Origin: Halopseudomonas nanhaiensis
GTDB lineage: Bacteria > Pseudomonadota > Gammaproteobacteria > Pseudomonadales > Pseudomonadaceae
Reading direction: 5' to 3'
Length of the DNA stretch: 64,000 nt
Assembly: GCF_020025155.1 (NCBI RefSeq)
Contig: NZ_CP073751.1
Span: 930,001 to 994,000 of the forward strand
This document shows, piece by piece, positions 47,125 to 56,264 of this stretch (position 1 is the first letter of the stretch; each line of letters begins with the position of its first letter). Below the pieces are notes generated by a model, which saw only the letters and a list, made by a program, of their open reading frames with translations, searched no databases and was not told where the DNA came from. A program made the position numbers and the translations under genes.

Positions 47125-47784
47125 TCAGGCAGGTTCGGAAGCAAGCACGATCTGACCCGAAGGGGCGCAACATTGCGCCCCTTCGGCATTCGGATTGCCT
47201 ACCGAGGTCGCCACCGGATACATCATCTCGACGCGGGATTCGGCGTTGAGCAGCAAGGGTTGCAACGCATTCACGGCGGTGGCCGAGGCCAGCCACACGG
47301 CCTGCTCGCCGCTGTTGAGCGTTACCGGCATTCGTGAGCCGAGGCGTGCCGCGAGACCCTTCGCCGGCGCTGTGATCAGCGCGCAGCTGTCCCACTCGGT
47401 GCCGTCGTCCAGACGATAGCGCTCCCACAGCGCGGCGATCGCCATGGGGCCGTTGCGGCGTCGCAGATACCAGGGTTGCTTGCGTTGTCCCTGCAGCTTC
47501 CACAGAAAAAATCCGTCCACCGGAATCAGGCAGCGCCGTTCGGCCAGTGCCTGGCGAAACATCGGTCGCTCGGCAAGGTGTTCGGCGTTGGCGCTGAAGC
47601 TGGCGCGGCTCAGATCGCGCAACCAGTCCGGGGTGAGATTCCACAGCACGTCGACGCATTCCATACTGCCCGAGGTTTTGCGCAGGATCAGCAGACGTCT
47701 GCCAGGAGAGATATTCCAGGCGGGGCGCCAGCCTTCCGGCGGGGCAGGCTGCGGGGGCGTAAACTGAGCGAGCCTACCGGTCAC
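47125..47784 (-). CDS. SRAP-domain (YedK/HMCES-like) protein with lost catalytic residues
   Basis: A 219-residue SRAP-fold protein. YedK/HMCES proteins crosslink through Cys2 to abasic sites in single-stranded DNA. The fold is recognisable from RRCLIPVDGFFLWK, RKQPWYLRR and SRMPVTLN, and the asparagine of FSANAE is kept. But residue 2 is threonine (MTGR instead of MCGR), the glutamate of the F-E-W motif is leucine (FFLWK) and the histidine of H-x-R-[MR]-P is glycine (LGSRMP). It therefore looks like a non-catalytic paralogue. The start is GTG 47784, fixed by the family's invariant N terminus. Confidence 0.85.
   Translation of the reverse strand: MTGRLAQFTPPQPAPPEGWRPAWNISPGRRLLILRKTSGSMECVDVLWNLTPDWLRDLSRASFSANAEHLAERPMFRQALAERRCLIPVDGFFLWKLQGQRKQPWYLRRRNGPMAIAALWERYRLDDGTEWDSCALITAPAKGLAARLGSRMPVTLNSGEQAVWLASATAVNALQPLLLNAESRVEMMYPVATSVGNPNAEGAQCCAPSGQIVLASEPA
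47158..47185. repeat. Perfect 13-bp hairpin at the SRAP 3' end
   Basis: Arms 47158-47170 and 47173-47185 are perfectly complementary around a 2-base centre. The element lies within the last coding codons of the SRAP gene and 38 bases after the chemoreceptor stop. It resembles a bidirectional terminator without a T-run; it would serve the chemoreceptor transcript best. Confidence 0.6.
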
Positions 47785-47811
47785 GGTGGGCGGGTCGGGT
47801 AATGTTCAAGA

Positions 47812-48006
47812 TCAATCCTGCTCGCGGCGCAAGTCCAGATGGTAATCGTCTTCGCCGGCGTCGATCCAGATGCTGACATGGATCGGCTGGCAGCACACCT
47901 GGCAGTCTTCGGTATAAGCCTGAGAGCCGCCGGACAGGTCCAGCAGCAGGCTGATCGGTTCGCCACAATGCGGGCATTGTTCGACGACTTCCTCGACTGC
48001 CTGCAT
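47812..48006 (-). CDS. CPXCG-motif cysteine-rich small protein
   Basis: A 64-residue protein with two cysteine pairs, EQCPHCGEPI and EDCQVCCQPIH, forming a likely zinc ribbon. This is the CPXCG-motif family of small proteins common in Pseudomonas and relatives. The function is unknown. It lies 27 bases before the SRAP gene on the same strand, so the two may be cotranscribed. Confidence 0.85.
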   Translation of the reverse strand: MQAVEEVVEQCPHCGEPISLLLDLSGGSQAYTEDCQVCCQPIHVSIWIDAGEDDYHLDLRREQD

Positions 48007-48148
48007 GACACGCCTCCGCGCTTATGGGGGTAACAGCTCTGATTGGCAGTGTAGTCGTATCACTGCGGGCAGGAAACTGCCCGGAGGAATTGTTCCCTCT
48101 GCGCTTGCGCAGCATAATGCGCGGCTCAATCCGAACGATGAGAGCGAT

Positions 48149-49321
48149 ATGGGCGAATTCGACGCTATCCGGCCATTCGATGACAGCGAGCTGCCGACGG
48201 TCCTCCAGCGCCTGCTGGGCGATCGGGAGCTGATGGCTATGCTTGCGCGTTACCGTTTTCCACGGGCGGCGCGGCTGGCTCCGGGGCTCATGCAGCAACT
48301 GGTGCGTTTGGGGTTGCGCCGCGAGGCACGCGGTATCGACTCCATCGAAGCGCTGCAGCATCGGCTCGAGCCGTATCTGAGCCGGCTGATCGAAAGCAGC
48401 ACGCTGGAAGTGACCTACAGCGGTCTCGATCATCTGCGCAAGGATGTGCCGCACCTGTTCCTAGCCAACCACCGTGACATCGTCATGGATCCGGCGTTCG
48501 TCAATTACGCGCTCTATCATGCAGGGCACCCGACGCCGCGCATCGCCATTGGCGACAATCTGCTGCAGCGGCCGTTTGTCGGTGACCTCATGCGCCTGAA
48601 CAAGAGCTTCATCGTGCACCGTTCGGTAAGCGGTCGGCGTGAAAAGCTGGCGGTGTATCAGGGGTTGTCCGGCTATATCAGCCACTCGATCCGGACCGGT
48701 CATTCCGTGTGGATCGCCCAGGCCGAAGGACGGGCCAAGGACGGCTGCGACGAGACCGATTCGGCGATCATCAAGATGTTCTGCATGAGCCGCAAGAACG
48801 AGCCCTTTTCCGAGGTAATCCGCTCACTGAATATCGTGCCGGTGTCGATTGCCTACGAATGGGACCCCTGCGATCTGCTCAAGGCGCGCGAACTGGAGCA
48901 GCGCGCGCGCACCGGCAGTTACACGAAGCAGCCAGGCGAGGATGATCGGTCGATCGCCATGGGGCTGACCGGTTACAAGGGAAGGGTGCATGTGGCGTTC
49001 AGCTCGCCCATGCTGGACGAGTACGCAGACGCGCGCATCGTGGCCCGGGAAGCCGACCGCCGCATCCTTACCTCGTATCGGTTGTTCGTCAGCAACTATC
49101 TTGCATTCGAACAGATGGACGACGCACCGGAGCTGCCGCTGGGCGACTGGCGCTCGGCCTTTCCGGCAGAGGTCGTGGCGACCGAGCAGACGCGCTTTGC
49201 TCAGCGCCTGCAGTCATGCCCCCTGGAACAACGCCCGTACTGGCTGATGCAGTACGCCAACCCCGTCATCAGCCAGTTTCGCCAGCGTATCGTCTCAGAA
49301 GCGGGTGCTGACCAGGCTTAG
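48149..49321 (+). CDS. 1-acyl-glycerol-3-phosphate acyltransferase-like protein
   Basis: A 390-residue acyltransferase of the PlsC/LPLAT family. The catalytic HxxxxD motif is in FLANHRDIVMDPAFV, the glycerol-phosphate binding patch is in IAQAEGRAKDGCDETDSA, and the IVPVSIAYEWDPC segment follows. The protein is longer than PlsC (about 240 residues), with extra N- and C-terminal regions, so its acceptor may differ from lysophosphatidic acid. ATG 48149 is preferred over earlier codons that run through the divergent small gene's region. Confidence 0.88.
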   Translation: MGEFDAIRPFDDSELPTVLQRLLGDRELMAMLARYRFPRAARLAPGLMQQLVRLGLRREARGIDSIEALQHRLEPYLSRLIESSTLEVTYSGLDHLRKDVPHLFLANHRDIVMDPAFVNYALYHAGHPTPRIAIGDNLLQRPFVGDLMRLNKSFIVHRSVSGRREKLAVYQGLSGYISHSIRTGHSVWIAQAEGRAKDGCDETDSAIIKMFCMSRKNEPFSEVIRSLNIVPVSIAYEWDPCDLLKARELEQRARTGSYTKQPGEDDRSIAMGLTGYKGRVHVAFSSPMLDEYADARIVAREADRRILTSYRLFVSNYLAFEQMDDAPELPLGDWRSAFPAEVVATEQTRFAQRLQSCPLEQRPYWLMQYANPVISQFRQRIVSEAGADQA

Positions 49322-49573
49322 CAGCAAAGCCAGAGCCAGGCAGGCGCCACCCACGCTGTAGAACATTCTATTGACGCGGGCGGTGGCCTCGGATACCTCG
49401 GAAGTCATCTCGGTATCGGCAGTGGTAGCCAGCCGTCCGGAAGCGCGTGCCACGCGAAGCTGGGTAGCTGCCCAAAGCCAGCCCCCGGCCAGCGCGTAAA
49501 ACAGGGCCAGCGCGTTGAGTGCGCGGGCAGGGTTATCGAGACAGTACATCCAGACCGCCTGAAAAACGGGCAT
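49295..49573 (-). CDS. Small hypothetical membrane protein
   Basis: A 92-residue protein with two hydrophobic segments (ARALNALALFYALAGGWLWA and VGGACLALALLLSLVST) and a polar middle. No family recognised. Its C-terminal coding end overlaps the 3' end of the facing acyltransferase by 27 bases. Function is unknown. Confidence 0.65.
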   Translation of the reverse strand: MPVFQAVWMYCLDNPARALNALALFYALAGGWLWAATQLRVARASGRLATTADTEMTSEVSEATARVNRMFYSVGGACLALALLLSLVSTRF

Positions 49574-49825
49574 GTGGAATCTCCAAACCTGTGTTCGGTA
49601 CCCTCACGATCTTGTTGTTCTTGTAATGGGATACAACGATACGAAGTGGGTTTCAGGGAGCGTAAAGGCATCCCGGCGAAAAGTCGGCCGCCATTTTAGC
49701 GCAAAATCCTCTCATGCATGAGGCGTTCGTCGGCTGGACTGATTTATGTAACCGTCCATTTAGTCGCAACATTTACCTCGGCAAAACGTCTACTCTTCTG
49801 ACACTTGCCATAACTGGAGTAATAG

Positions 49826-50287
49826 ATGAAGAAAGTACTAGCGCTGGTTTGTCTGGTGTCTCCACTGCTTATGGCCGGCGGTTGCGCGTCGAATCTGCAG
49901 GGCGATACCTATAGTCGTGAGCAGGCGCGCACGCCGCAAACGGTACGAATGGGCACGGTCGAGTCGGTTCGCTATGTGCAGATCGAAGGCACCAAGTCGG
50001 TTGTCGGTCCCGCCGCCGGCACCGTGGTCGGTGGTATAGCCGGCAGCTCCATTGGCGGCGGCCGCGGCAGCATGATCACCAGCGTGGTCGGTGCGGTGGC
50101 TGGCGGCCTTGCAGGCGCAGCGGCCGAAGAGGGCATCACGCGCCGGCAGGGTATCGAGGTGACCGTGCGCGAGGATGATGGGTCGGTTCGCTCGTATGTG
50201 CAGGCACATGATCCGGATCTGCCCTTCGCTGAAGGTGATCGGGTCCGAGTGTTGACGGTAAACGGCGAATCGCGCGTCACCAAATAA
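49826..50287 (+). CDS. SlyB/PcP-like glycine-zipper outer-membrane lipoprotein
   Basis: A 153-residue lipoprotein (lipobox MAGGC) with a glycine-zipper 2TM domain: VGPAAGTVVGGIAGSSIGGG and VVGAVAGGLAGAAAEEG. The C-terminal part (EVTVREDDGSVRSYVQAHD) is the usual beta-rich domain of the SlyB/YmgG group. SlyB proteins help maintain outer-membrane integrity under stress and are often PhoPQ-controlled; no PhoP box was recognised here. ATG 49826 has GGAG eight bases before it. Confidence 0.9.
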   Translation: MKKVLALVCLVSPLLMAGGCASNLQGDTYSREQARTPQTVRMGTVESVRYVQIEGTKSVVGPAAGTVVGGIAGSSIGGGRGSMITSVVGAVAGGLAGAAAEEGITRRQGIEVTVREDDGSVRSYVQAHDPDLPFAEGDRVRVLTVNGESRVTK

Positions 50288-50293
50288 CGTGAA

Positions 50294-50328
50294 GGCGGCA
50301 GCTGCGCGCGGGCGCAGGCTGCCTGCGC
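50294..50328 (+). terminator. Probable terminator after the SlyB-like gene
   Basis: GGCAGC and TGCGC pair with GCGCA and GGCTGCC around a short loop, with one bulge, followed by a T-rich stretch (TTTCTT). It starts a few bases after the stop codon and separates this gene from the Mrp operon. Confidence 0.5.
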
Positions 50329-50478
50329 TTTCTTCGTTAGCTATTATCTATCAGGCGGCTCCGGCTAATTCAGGACAGTGGGGTCGTTAAGATGGATAAT
50401 GCGTCGCTGCGATGGGACAGTCGCAGCGGGAAGTCGCCATACCAAGAAGCCTGAAAGGCCAGAAGGAGTGAGTCCGGA

Positions 50479-53271
50479 ATGACCCTGGCGCTGATTGTAT
50501 TGCTACCTCTGTTCGGCAGCCTGCTGCCGCTGCTGACCGACCGGCGTGGTCGGTCGCTGTGTGCTTTGGCGACCATGCTCGCCCCGGCCATCGGCCTGTT
50601 TCTGCTGTGGCGTCACGCCGAAGGCGTGTTCGCCGGTGAAGTGCTCGTGCAGTCGCTGCCATGGCTGGAGCGGATAGGCCTGCATCTGAGCTTCCGCCTG
50701 GACGGTCTGGCGTTCTTGTTCGCGCTGATGATCCTCGGCATCGGCCTGCTGGTGATTCTCTACGCGCGCTATTACCTGTCAAAGAGCGACCCCATGGGGC
50801 GATTCTTTGCCTACCTCTCGCTCTTCATGGCGGCAATGCTGGGGATCGTCCTCTCGGAAAACCTCCTGCTGATGATGTTTTTCTGGGAGCTGACGAGCCT
50901 GTCCTCGTTTCTTCTGATCAGCTACTGGTCGCACAGCACCGATGCCCGCAAGGGTGCGCGCATGGCGCTGGCCGTGACCGGCGGTGGTGGGCTGGCGCTG
51001 CTCGGGGGCGTGCTGCTGCTGGGGCAGATCGTCGGCAGCTATGAGCTCAGCGACGTGCTTGCCAATGGCGACCTGATTCGCGCCCACGCGCTGTATCCGG
51101 TGGTTCTGGTCCTCGTGCTGCTTGGTGTGTTCACCAAATCGGCGCAGTTCCCGTTCCACTTCTGGCTGCCCCATGCGATGGCCGCGCCGACGCCGGTTTC
51201 GGCCTATCTGCACTCGGCCACGATGGTCAAGGCCGGGGTATTTCTGCTGGCGCGGCTGTACCCCGCGTTGTCGGATACCGACCTATGGTTCTTTCTGGTC
51301 AGCATCGCCGGCATGGCAACGCTGTTACTCGGGGCCTTCACTGCGCTGTTCAAGCACGACCTGAAAGGTCTGCTGGCGTACTCGACGATCAGCCATCTGG
51401 GACTCATCACGTTGCTGTTCGGTCTGGATACTGAACTGGCTGCGGTCGCAGCAGTGTTCCACATCATTAATCACGCGACTTTCAAGGCCTCGCTGTTCAT
51501 GGCCGCGGGCATCATCGATCATGAAACCGGTACCCGCGACATGCGGCGGATCAACGGGCTGTGGCGGTTCATGCCGCACACCGCCACGCTGGCGATGGTC
51601 GCTGCCTCGGCCATGGCAGGGGTGCCGCTGCTCAACGGCTTCCTGAGCAAGGAGATGTTCTTCACCGAAACCCTGCAACAGCATCAGTTCGGCAACTTCA
51701 GCTGGGTGATTCCGTTGATCGCGACGCTTGCCGGGGTGTTCTCGGTGGCCTATTCGCTGCGTTTCATCCACGACGTGTTCTTCAACGGCAAGCCGGTCAA
51801 TCTGCCCAAGTATCCACCGCACGAGCCGCCACGCTACATGAAGGTGCCGGTGGAAATCCTCGTCGCGCTGTGTCTGGCGGTCGGCCTGTTTCCAGCCTAT
51901 ACGGTCGCGCGGCTGCTGGAGGTTTCGGCCGGTGCGGTGGTCGCTGGCGAGCTGCCGTATTACAGCCTGTCGATCTGGCACGGGTTGAATCTGCCGTTGA
52001 TCATGAGTGTCATCGCGCTGATTGTCGGGATATTTGTCTATGCCAAGCGCCGCAGGCTGTTCGAGTGGTATGGCCGGCTCCCGCCACTGGATGGCAAGCT
52101 GATCTTCGAACAGGCGGTCCAGGGTGCGGTGCGCCGTGCCGGGCAGTTCACGCTGCTGCTGGAAAATGCTTCGCTGCAGCGTTACCTGGCCTGGATGCTG
52201 CTGGCCGCGCTGGTGGTAACCGGTTACTGGCTCTGGCGCGTTCCGGCGCTGCAGGGCGAGGTCGATCTGGCCCCGGTGGACGGGGTCACGCTGATGGGCA
52301 TGCTGGTGCTGATGATCGGGGCACTGGCGACTGCGTTCTGGCATCGCCAGCGGCTCGTTGCGCTGATCATGCTGAGCATCGTCGGCCTGATGGTGGCGCT
52401 GGCCTTTGCCCGCTTCTCAGCGCCGGATCTGGCGCTGACCCAGCTGTCAGTGGAGGTGGTGACCATCGTACTGCTGATGCTGACCCTGTTCTTCCTGCCG
52501 CATCGCACGCCGGCCGAGTCGTCCCGCCTGCGGCGTACCCGCGACTGGGCCCTGGCCGGGCTGGCCGGTCTGTTGGTCGGCGGCCTGTCGTTCGCAGTGC
52601 TCACCCGCCCGTATGAAACCATCGCCGGCTTCTTCATCGAAAACAGCTACAAGGGCGGTGGCGGGACCAACGTGGTGAACGTCATCCTGGTCGACTTCCG
52701 TGGTTTCGATACGCTGGGAGAAATCACCGTTCTTGCCATCGCCGGGGTGGGTATCTATGCGCTGATTGACGGGCTGCGCCTGCGCATTCCCGAGTTCGAC
52801 TCCATGGGACGCAACTGGGCGCGGGATCCGCATCCGATGATGCTGGTGAACCTGTCTCAGGTGATCCTGCCGCTGGCACTGCTGGTGTCGGTCTACATCT
52901 TCCTGCGTGGCCACAACCTGCCGGGCGGCGGCTTCATTGCCGGCTTGATCACGGCCGTGGCGTTGATCCTGCAGTACATGGCCAGCGGCGAGCAGTGGAC
53001 CACCCAGCGTTGGGGAATGAATTACCACTATGTCGCCGGTCTCGGCGTGCTGATCGCCGGGCTCACCGGGCTCGGCAGCCTGGTGCTGGGTTACCCCTTC
53101 CTGACCAGTTCGTTCGGCTACTTCGATATTCCGCTGGTAGGTGAGGTGGAGCTGGCTACGGCCATGCTGTTCGACCTTGGCGTGTATCTCGCTGTGGTAG
53201 GCGCGACGCTGCTGATCCTGGCAAACCTGGGCAAGCTGTCGGGTGGCCGGACAGTCAAGGAGATGCTCTGA
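50479..53271 (+). CDS. mrpA: Mrp antiporter subunit A (fused A/B type)
   Basis: The 930-residue large subunit of the Mrp (Mnh, Sha) multisubunit Na+(K+)/H+ antiporter, related to NuoL of complex I. Key residues of the proton channel are in [19 protein letters not shown] and [15 protein letters not shown]; the latter is the NuoL-like signature. The C-terminal 200 residues correspond to MrpB ([20 protein letters not shown] onward), so A and B are fused as in other Pseudomonas. The stop overlaps the start of mrpC by one base. The operon is mrpA-C-D-E-F-G. Confidence 0.95.
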   Translation: MTLALIVLLPLFGSLLPLLTDRRGRSLCALATMLAPAIGLFLLWRHAEGVFAGEVLVQSLPWLERIGLHLSFRLDGLAFLFALMILGIGLLVILYARYYLSKSDPMGRFFAYLSLFMAAMLGIVLSENLLLMMFFWELTSLSSFLLISYWSHSTDARKGARMALAVTGGGGLALLGGVLLLGQIVGSYELSDVLANGDLIRAHALYPVVLVLVLLGVFTKSAQFPFHFWLPHAMAAPTPVSAYLHSATMVKAGVFLLARLYPALSDTDLWFFLVSIAGMATLLLGAFTALFKHDLKGLLAYSTISHLGLITLLFGLDTELAAVAAVFHIINHATFKASLFMAAGIIDHETGTRDMRRINGLWRFMPHTATLAMVAASAMAGVPLLNGFLSKEMFFTETLQQHQFGNFSWVIPLIATLAGVFSVAYSLRFIHDVFFNGKPVNLPKYPPHEPPRYMKVPVEILVALCLAVGLFPAYTVARLLEVSAGAVVAGELPYYSLSIWHGLNLPLIMSVIALIVGIFVYAKRRRLFEWYGRLPPLDGKLIFEQAVQGAVRRAGQFTLLLENASLQRYLAWMLLAALVVTGYWLWRVPALQGEVDLAPVDGVTLMGMLVLMIGALATAFWHRQRLVALIMLSIVGLMVALAFARFSAPDLALTQLSVEVVTIVLLMLTLFFLPHRTPAESSRLRRTRDWALAGLAGLLVGGLSFAVLTRPYETIAGFFIENSYKGGGGTNVVNVILVDFRGFDTLGEITVLAIAGVGIYALIDGLRLRIPEFDSMGRNWARDPHPMMLVNLSQVILPLALLVSVYIFLRGHNLPGGGFIAGLITAVALILQYMASGEQWTTQRWGMNYHYVAGLGVLIAGLTGLGSLVLGYPFLTSSFGYFDIPLVGEVELATAMLFDLGVYLAVVGATLLILANLGKLSGGRTVKEML

Positions 53272-53600
53272 TGGAATTGCTGTATTCGGTGATGCTGGGC
53301 GTACTCACCATGAGCGGCGTGTATCTGCTGCTTCGTGCCAGAACCTTCCCTGTTGTGGTCGGGCTGACGCTGCTCAGCTACGCAGTGAACCTGTTTCTGT
53401 TCGCCATGGGTCGTCTGAGCACCGGCATGCCCGCGGTGCTGGGAAGGGCAGAGGCGTATGCCGATCCGCTGCCGCAGGCGCTGGTTCTGACCGCTATCGT
53501 CATCGGCTTCGCCATGACTGCGTTCGCACTGATCCTCGCGCTCAGGGCGCTGGGCGAACTCGATAGCGACCATGTTGACGGCAAGGGAGATCAGAAATGA
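53271..53600 (+). CDS. mrpC: Mrp antiporter subunit C
   Basis: A 109-residue membrane protein, homologous to NuoK, with three hydrophobic segments. The typical patch is GVYLLLRARTFPVVVGLTLL, then SYAVNLFLFAMG. It starts in a one-base overlap with mrpA and ends in an ATGA overlap with mrpD. Confidence 0.93.
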   Translation: MELLYSVMLGVLTMSGVYLLLRARTFPVVVGLTLLSYAVNLFLFAMGRLSTGMPAVLGRAEAYADPLPQALVLTAIVIGFAMTAFALILALRALGELDSDHVDGKGDQK

Positions 53601-55120
53601 ATCATCTCCCCGTGTTGCCGGTCATCCTGCCGATGTTTGTCGGTGCGCTGTTGTTGCTGCTGGCGCGCGCCGACATGTCGGTCAAGCGCGGCCTGTCGGT
53701 GGCGGCGACGCTGGCTCAGATTCCCATCGCCCTGCTGCTCATGGGGCAGGCCGAAGCGGGGATTCAGGTCTACGCTGCAGGCAACTGGGCGCCGCCGTTT
53801 GGCATCGTGCTGGTGGTCGATCGCCTCGCCGCGTTGCTGCTGTTCGTGACTGCAGTGCTCGCCAGTGCCTCGGTCATCTATGCGATTCGTGGCGACGACA
53901 GCCTGGGGCGCAACTTCCACTCATTGTTCCAGTTCCAGTTGATGGGGATCACGGGAGCCTTCCTTACCGGCGACCTGTTCAACCTCTTTGTATTCTTCGA
54001 GATCCTGCTGATCGCGTCCTACGCGCTACTGTTGCACGGCGCCGGCTCCGGACGGGTACGCGCTGGCCTGCACTATGTCCTGCTCAACCTGTTCGGCTCC
54101 GCCCTGTTCCTGATTGCCGTAGGCACGCTGTATGGCCTGACCGGCACGCTGAACATGGCGGACATGGCTGTAAAAGTGGCCCAGGCACCTGCGGCCGACC
54201 TGCCGATTCTCGGGGCGGCCGGCATGTTGCTGCTCATCGTGTTCGGACTCAAGTCGGCAATGGTTCCGTTGTACTTCTGGCTGCCGCGCGCCTATTCAGC
54301 TGCGACACCAGCCGTTGCCGCGCTGTTTGCGATCATGACCAAGGTCGGGCTCTACTCGATCCTGCGGGTGTACCCGATGATTTTCGGAGACGACGCCGGC
54401 ACGCTCGCTCACATGGCCAGTGACTGGCTATGGCCGGTGGGTCTGATGACTATCGGTCTCGGGGCCGTTGGTGCGCTTGCCGCCAGCACGCTGAACGGTC
54501 TGGTAGCGTACCTGGTGGTGTTGTCGGTCGGCATACTGCTGGCGAGCATCACCCTCGGCTCGCACGATGCGATGGTCGGCAGCCTGTATTATCTGGTGCA
54601 CTCAACCTGGATCAGCGGTGCGCTGTTCCTGCTCTCGGGCATTCTGGCGCGCACACGCGGTCCGCGGTTCTCGGTACGACTGATCGCCGGCCCGCAACTG
54701 CCGGGGGGAGCGCTACTCGGCAGCCTGTTTTTCCTGTCCGCGATTTCCATCGTCGGCATGCCGCCGCTCTCGGGGTTTATCGGTAAGGTCCTGATTCTCG
54801 GTTCGGCGGGCACCGGTGTGCAGGCGGCGTGGCTGTATACCCTGATTCTGGTCAGCGGGCTGGTGGTGTTGGTGGCCATGAGTCGGGCCGGCAGTACGCT
54901 GTTCTGGCGGCACGACGGTGCGCCAGCCGCGGGCGAGCCACTGGACAGGGTGCGTATGCTTGCGGCCGGGGCACTGCTCATATGCAGTCCGGCCATGGTG
55001 CTTTTTGCCGGGCCGCTGCTGGACTACCTCGATGCCACCGTGGCCCAGCTCATGAACCACAGCGACTATATCGATGCCGTGCTGACAGTCCAGACCGTAA
55101 CGGCAGGAGGTGACGCATGA
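53597..55120 (+). CDS. mrpD: Mrp antiporter subunit D
   Basis: A 507-residue membrane subunit homologous to NuoM/NuoN. The conserved glutamate and lysine sites are in LFNLFVFFEILLIASYALL and FGLKSAMVPLYFWLPRAYS. About 14 hydrophobic segments. It overlaps mrpC at its start and mrpE at its end through ATGA junctions. Confidence 0.95.
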   Translation: MNHLPVLPVILPMFVGALLLLLARADMSVKRGLSVAATLAQIPIALLLMGQAEAGIQVYAAGNWAPPFGIVLVVDRLAALLLFVTAVLASASVIYAIRGDDSLGRNFHSLFQFQLMGITGAFLTGDLFNLFVFFEILLIASYALLLHGAGSGRVRAGLHYVLLNLFGSALFLIAVGTLYGLTGTLNMADMAVKVAQAPAADLPILGAAGMLLLIVFGLKSAMVPLYFWLPRAYSAATPAVAALFAIMTKVGLYSILRVYPMIFGDDAGTLAHMASDWLWPVGLMTIGLGAVGALAASTLNGLVAYLVVLSVGILLASITLGSHDAMVGSLYYLVHSTWISGALFLLSGILARTRGPRFSVRLIAGPQLPGGALLGSLFFLSAISIVGMPPLSGFIGKVLILGSAGTGVQAAWLYTLILVSGLVVLVAMSRAGSTLFWRHDGAPAAGEPLDRVRMLAAGALLICSPAMVLFAGPLLDYLDATVAQLMNHSDYIDAVLTVQTVTAGGDA

Positions 55121-55623
55121 CAGCGCGCTGGAAATGGCTGCCTCATCCCTGGCTAAGCCTGGTCCTGCTGTTGACCTGGCAGTTGCTGATGAACGCGACA
55201 TCGGTCGGCACGTTGTTGATGGGCGCGTTCCTCGGCTGGGTGATCCCGTTGCTGACGCAGGTATTCTGGCCGAACCCGCCCACGCTGCACCGGCCGCTGG
55301 TTCTGGTCGGTTTCACCCTGCGGGTACTGTTCGACATACTGACCGCCAACCTTCAGGTGGCGCGATTGATCATCGGACCCAGCCGGCAACTGCAGCCTGC
55401 TTTCGTCGAGTATCCCTTGCAGCTCACCCATGACTTCGCCATCAGTCTGCTGGCCAGCACCATATCCCTGACGCCCGGCACGGTATCGGCCGACCTGAGC
55501 GATGATCGGCGCACGCTGCTGATACACGGGCTGAACGTCGATGACGCGGATGAGCTGATCCGCACCATCAAACAGCGCTACGAGAAGCCGCTGCTGGAGG
55601 TCTTCGAATGTTCGAAAACGTGA
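55117..55623 (+). CDS. mrpE: Mrp antiporter subunit E
   Basis: A 168-residue subunit with N-terminal hydrophobic segments and a conserved C-terminal soluble part (ISLTPGTVSADLSDDRRTLL, then HGLNVDD). MrpE has no complex I counterpart. The start overlaps mrpD, and the end overlaps mrpF by 16 bases. Confidence 0.93.
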   Translation: MTARWKWLPHPWLSLVLLLTWQLLMNATSVGTLLMGAFLGWVIPLLTQVFWPNPPTLHRPLVLVGFTLRVLFDILTANLQVARLIIGPSRQLQPAFVEYPLQLTHDFAISLLASTISLTPGTVSADLSDDRRTLLIHGLNVDDADELIRTIKQRYEKPLLEVFECSKT

Positions 55624-55877
55624 TCCTGCTGTGCCTGGCAATCATGTCGGTCGCGGTAATACTCAACGTGGCGCGGCTGATCAAGGGCCCGGATCTGCCA
55701 GACCGGGTGCTCGCGCTGGATACCCTGTATATCAACGCGATTGCGCTGATCATGCTCATGGGGCTCTACCTGCGCTCCGATCTGTTCTTCGAGGCAGCGT
55801 TGCTGATCGCAGTAATGGGCTTCGTCGGGACGGTTGCAGTAGCCAAGCACCTGCTGCGCGGCGACATCATCGAATAA
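55608..55877 (+). CDS. mrpF: Mrp antiporter subunit F
   Basis: An 89-residue subunit with three hydrophobic segments and the conserved motif ARLIKGPDLPDRVLALDTLY. The family is also linked to bile salt and cation efflux. It overlaps mrpE and precedes mrpG by 9 bases. Confidence 0.93.
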   Translation: MFENVILLCLAIMSVAVILNVARLIKGPDLPDRVLALDTLYINAIALIMLMGLYLRSDLFFEAALLIAVMGFVGTVAVAKHLLRGDIIE

Positions 55878-55886
55878 GGAGGGAGC

Positions 55887-56225
55887 ATGGACATACCGCA
55901 ATGGCTGGAATGGGTAGTCGCGGCGCTGGTATTGATCGGCAGCCTGTTCGCCCTGGTCGGCTCGATCGGACTGTGGAAGCTGCCCGATTTCTTCATGCGT
56001 CTGCATGGCCCGACCAAGGCAACGACGCTTGGCGTCGGCGCGCTGGTGATCGGCTCGATGCTGTTCTTCAGCTTTCAGCGAGAAGGCATCAGCCTTCACG
56101 AAGTACTGATTACCGTATTTCTGTTCATGACTGCCCCGGTAAGCGCCAACCTGCTGGCCAAGGCAGCGATGCACCAGCACCTCAAGCGTATCGAACGTAC
56201 TCGCGGTGAGCCCTGGCAGCAGTAA
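55887..56225 (+). CDS. mrpG: Mrp antiporter subunit G
   Basis: A 112-residue subunit with three hydrophobic segments. The conserved patch IGLWKLPDFFMRLHGPTKAT followed by TLGVGALVIGSML identifies it. GGAGGG stands before ATG 55887. It completes the operon, so the antiporter should be functional. Confidence 0.93.
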   Translation: MDIPQWLEWVVAALVLIGSLFALVGSIGLWKLPDFFMRLHGPTKATTLGVGALVIGSMLFFSFQREGISLHEVLITVFLFMTAPVSANLLAKAAMHQHLKRIERTRGEPWQQ

Positions 56226-56229
56226 TGCT

Positions 56230-56260
56230 CGGTGGTAGCGGCGTTGCTCCGCTGCCACCG
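56230..56260. terminator. Bidirectional hairpin between mrpG and nhaC
   Basis: A 12-bp stem with one G-U pair (56230-56241 / 56249-56260) and a 7-base loop lies between the two convergent stop codons. No long T-run follows in either direction. It probably separates the two facing transcripts. Confidence 0.55.
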
Positions 56261-56264
56261 ATGA

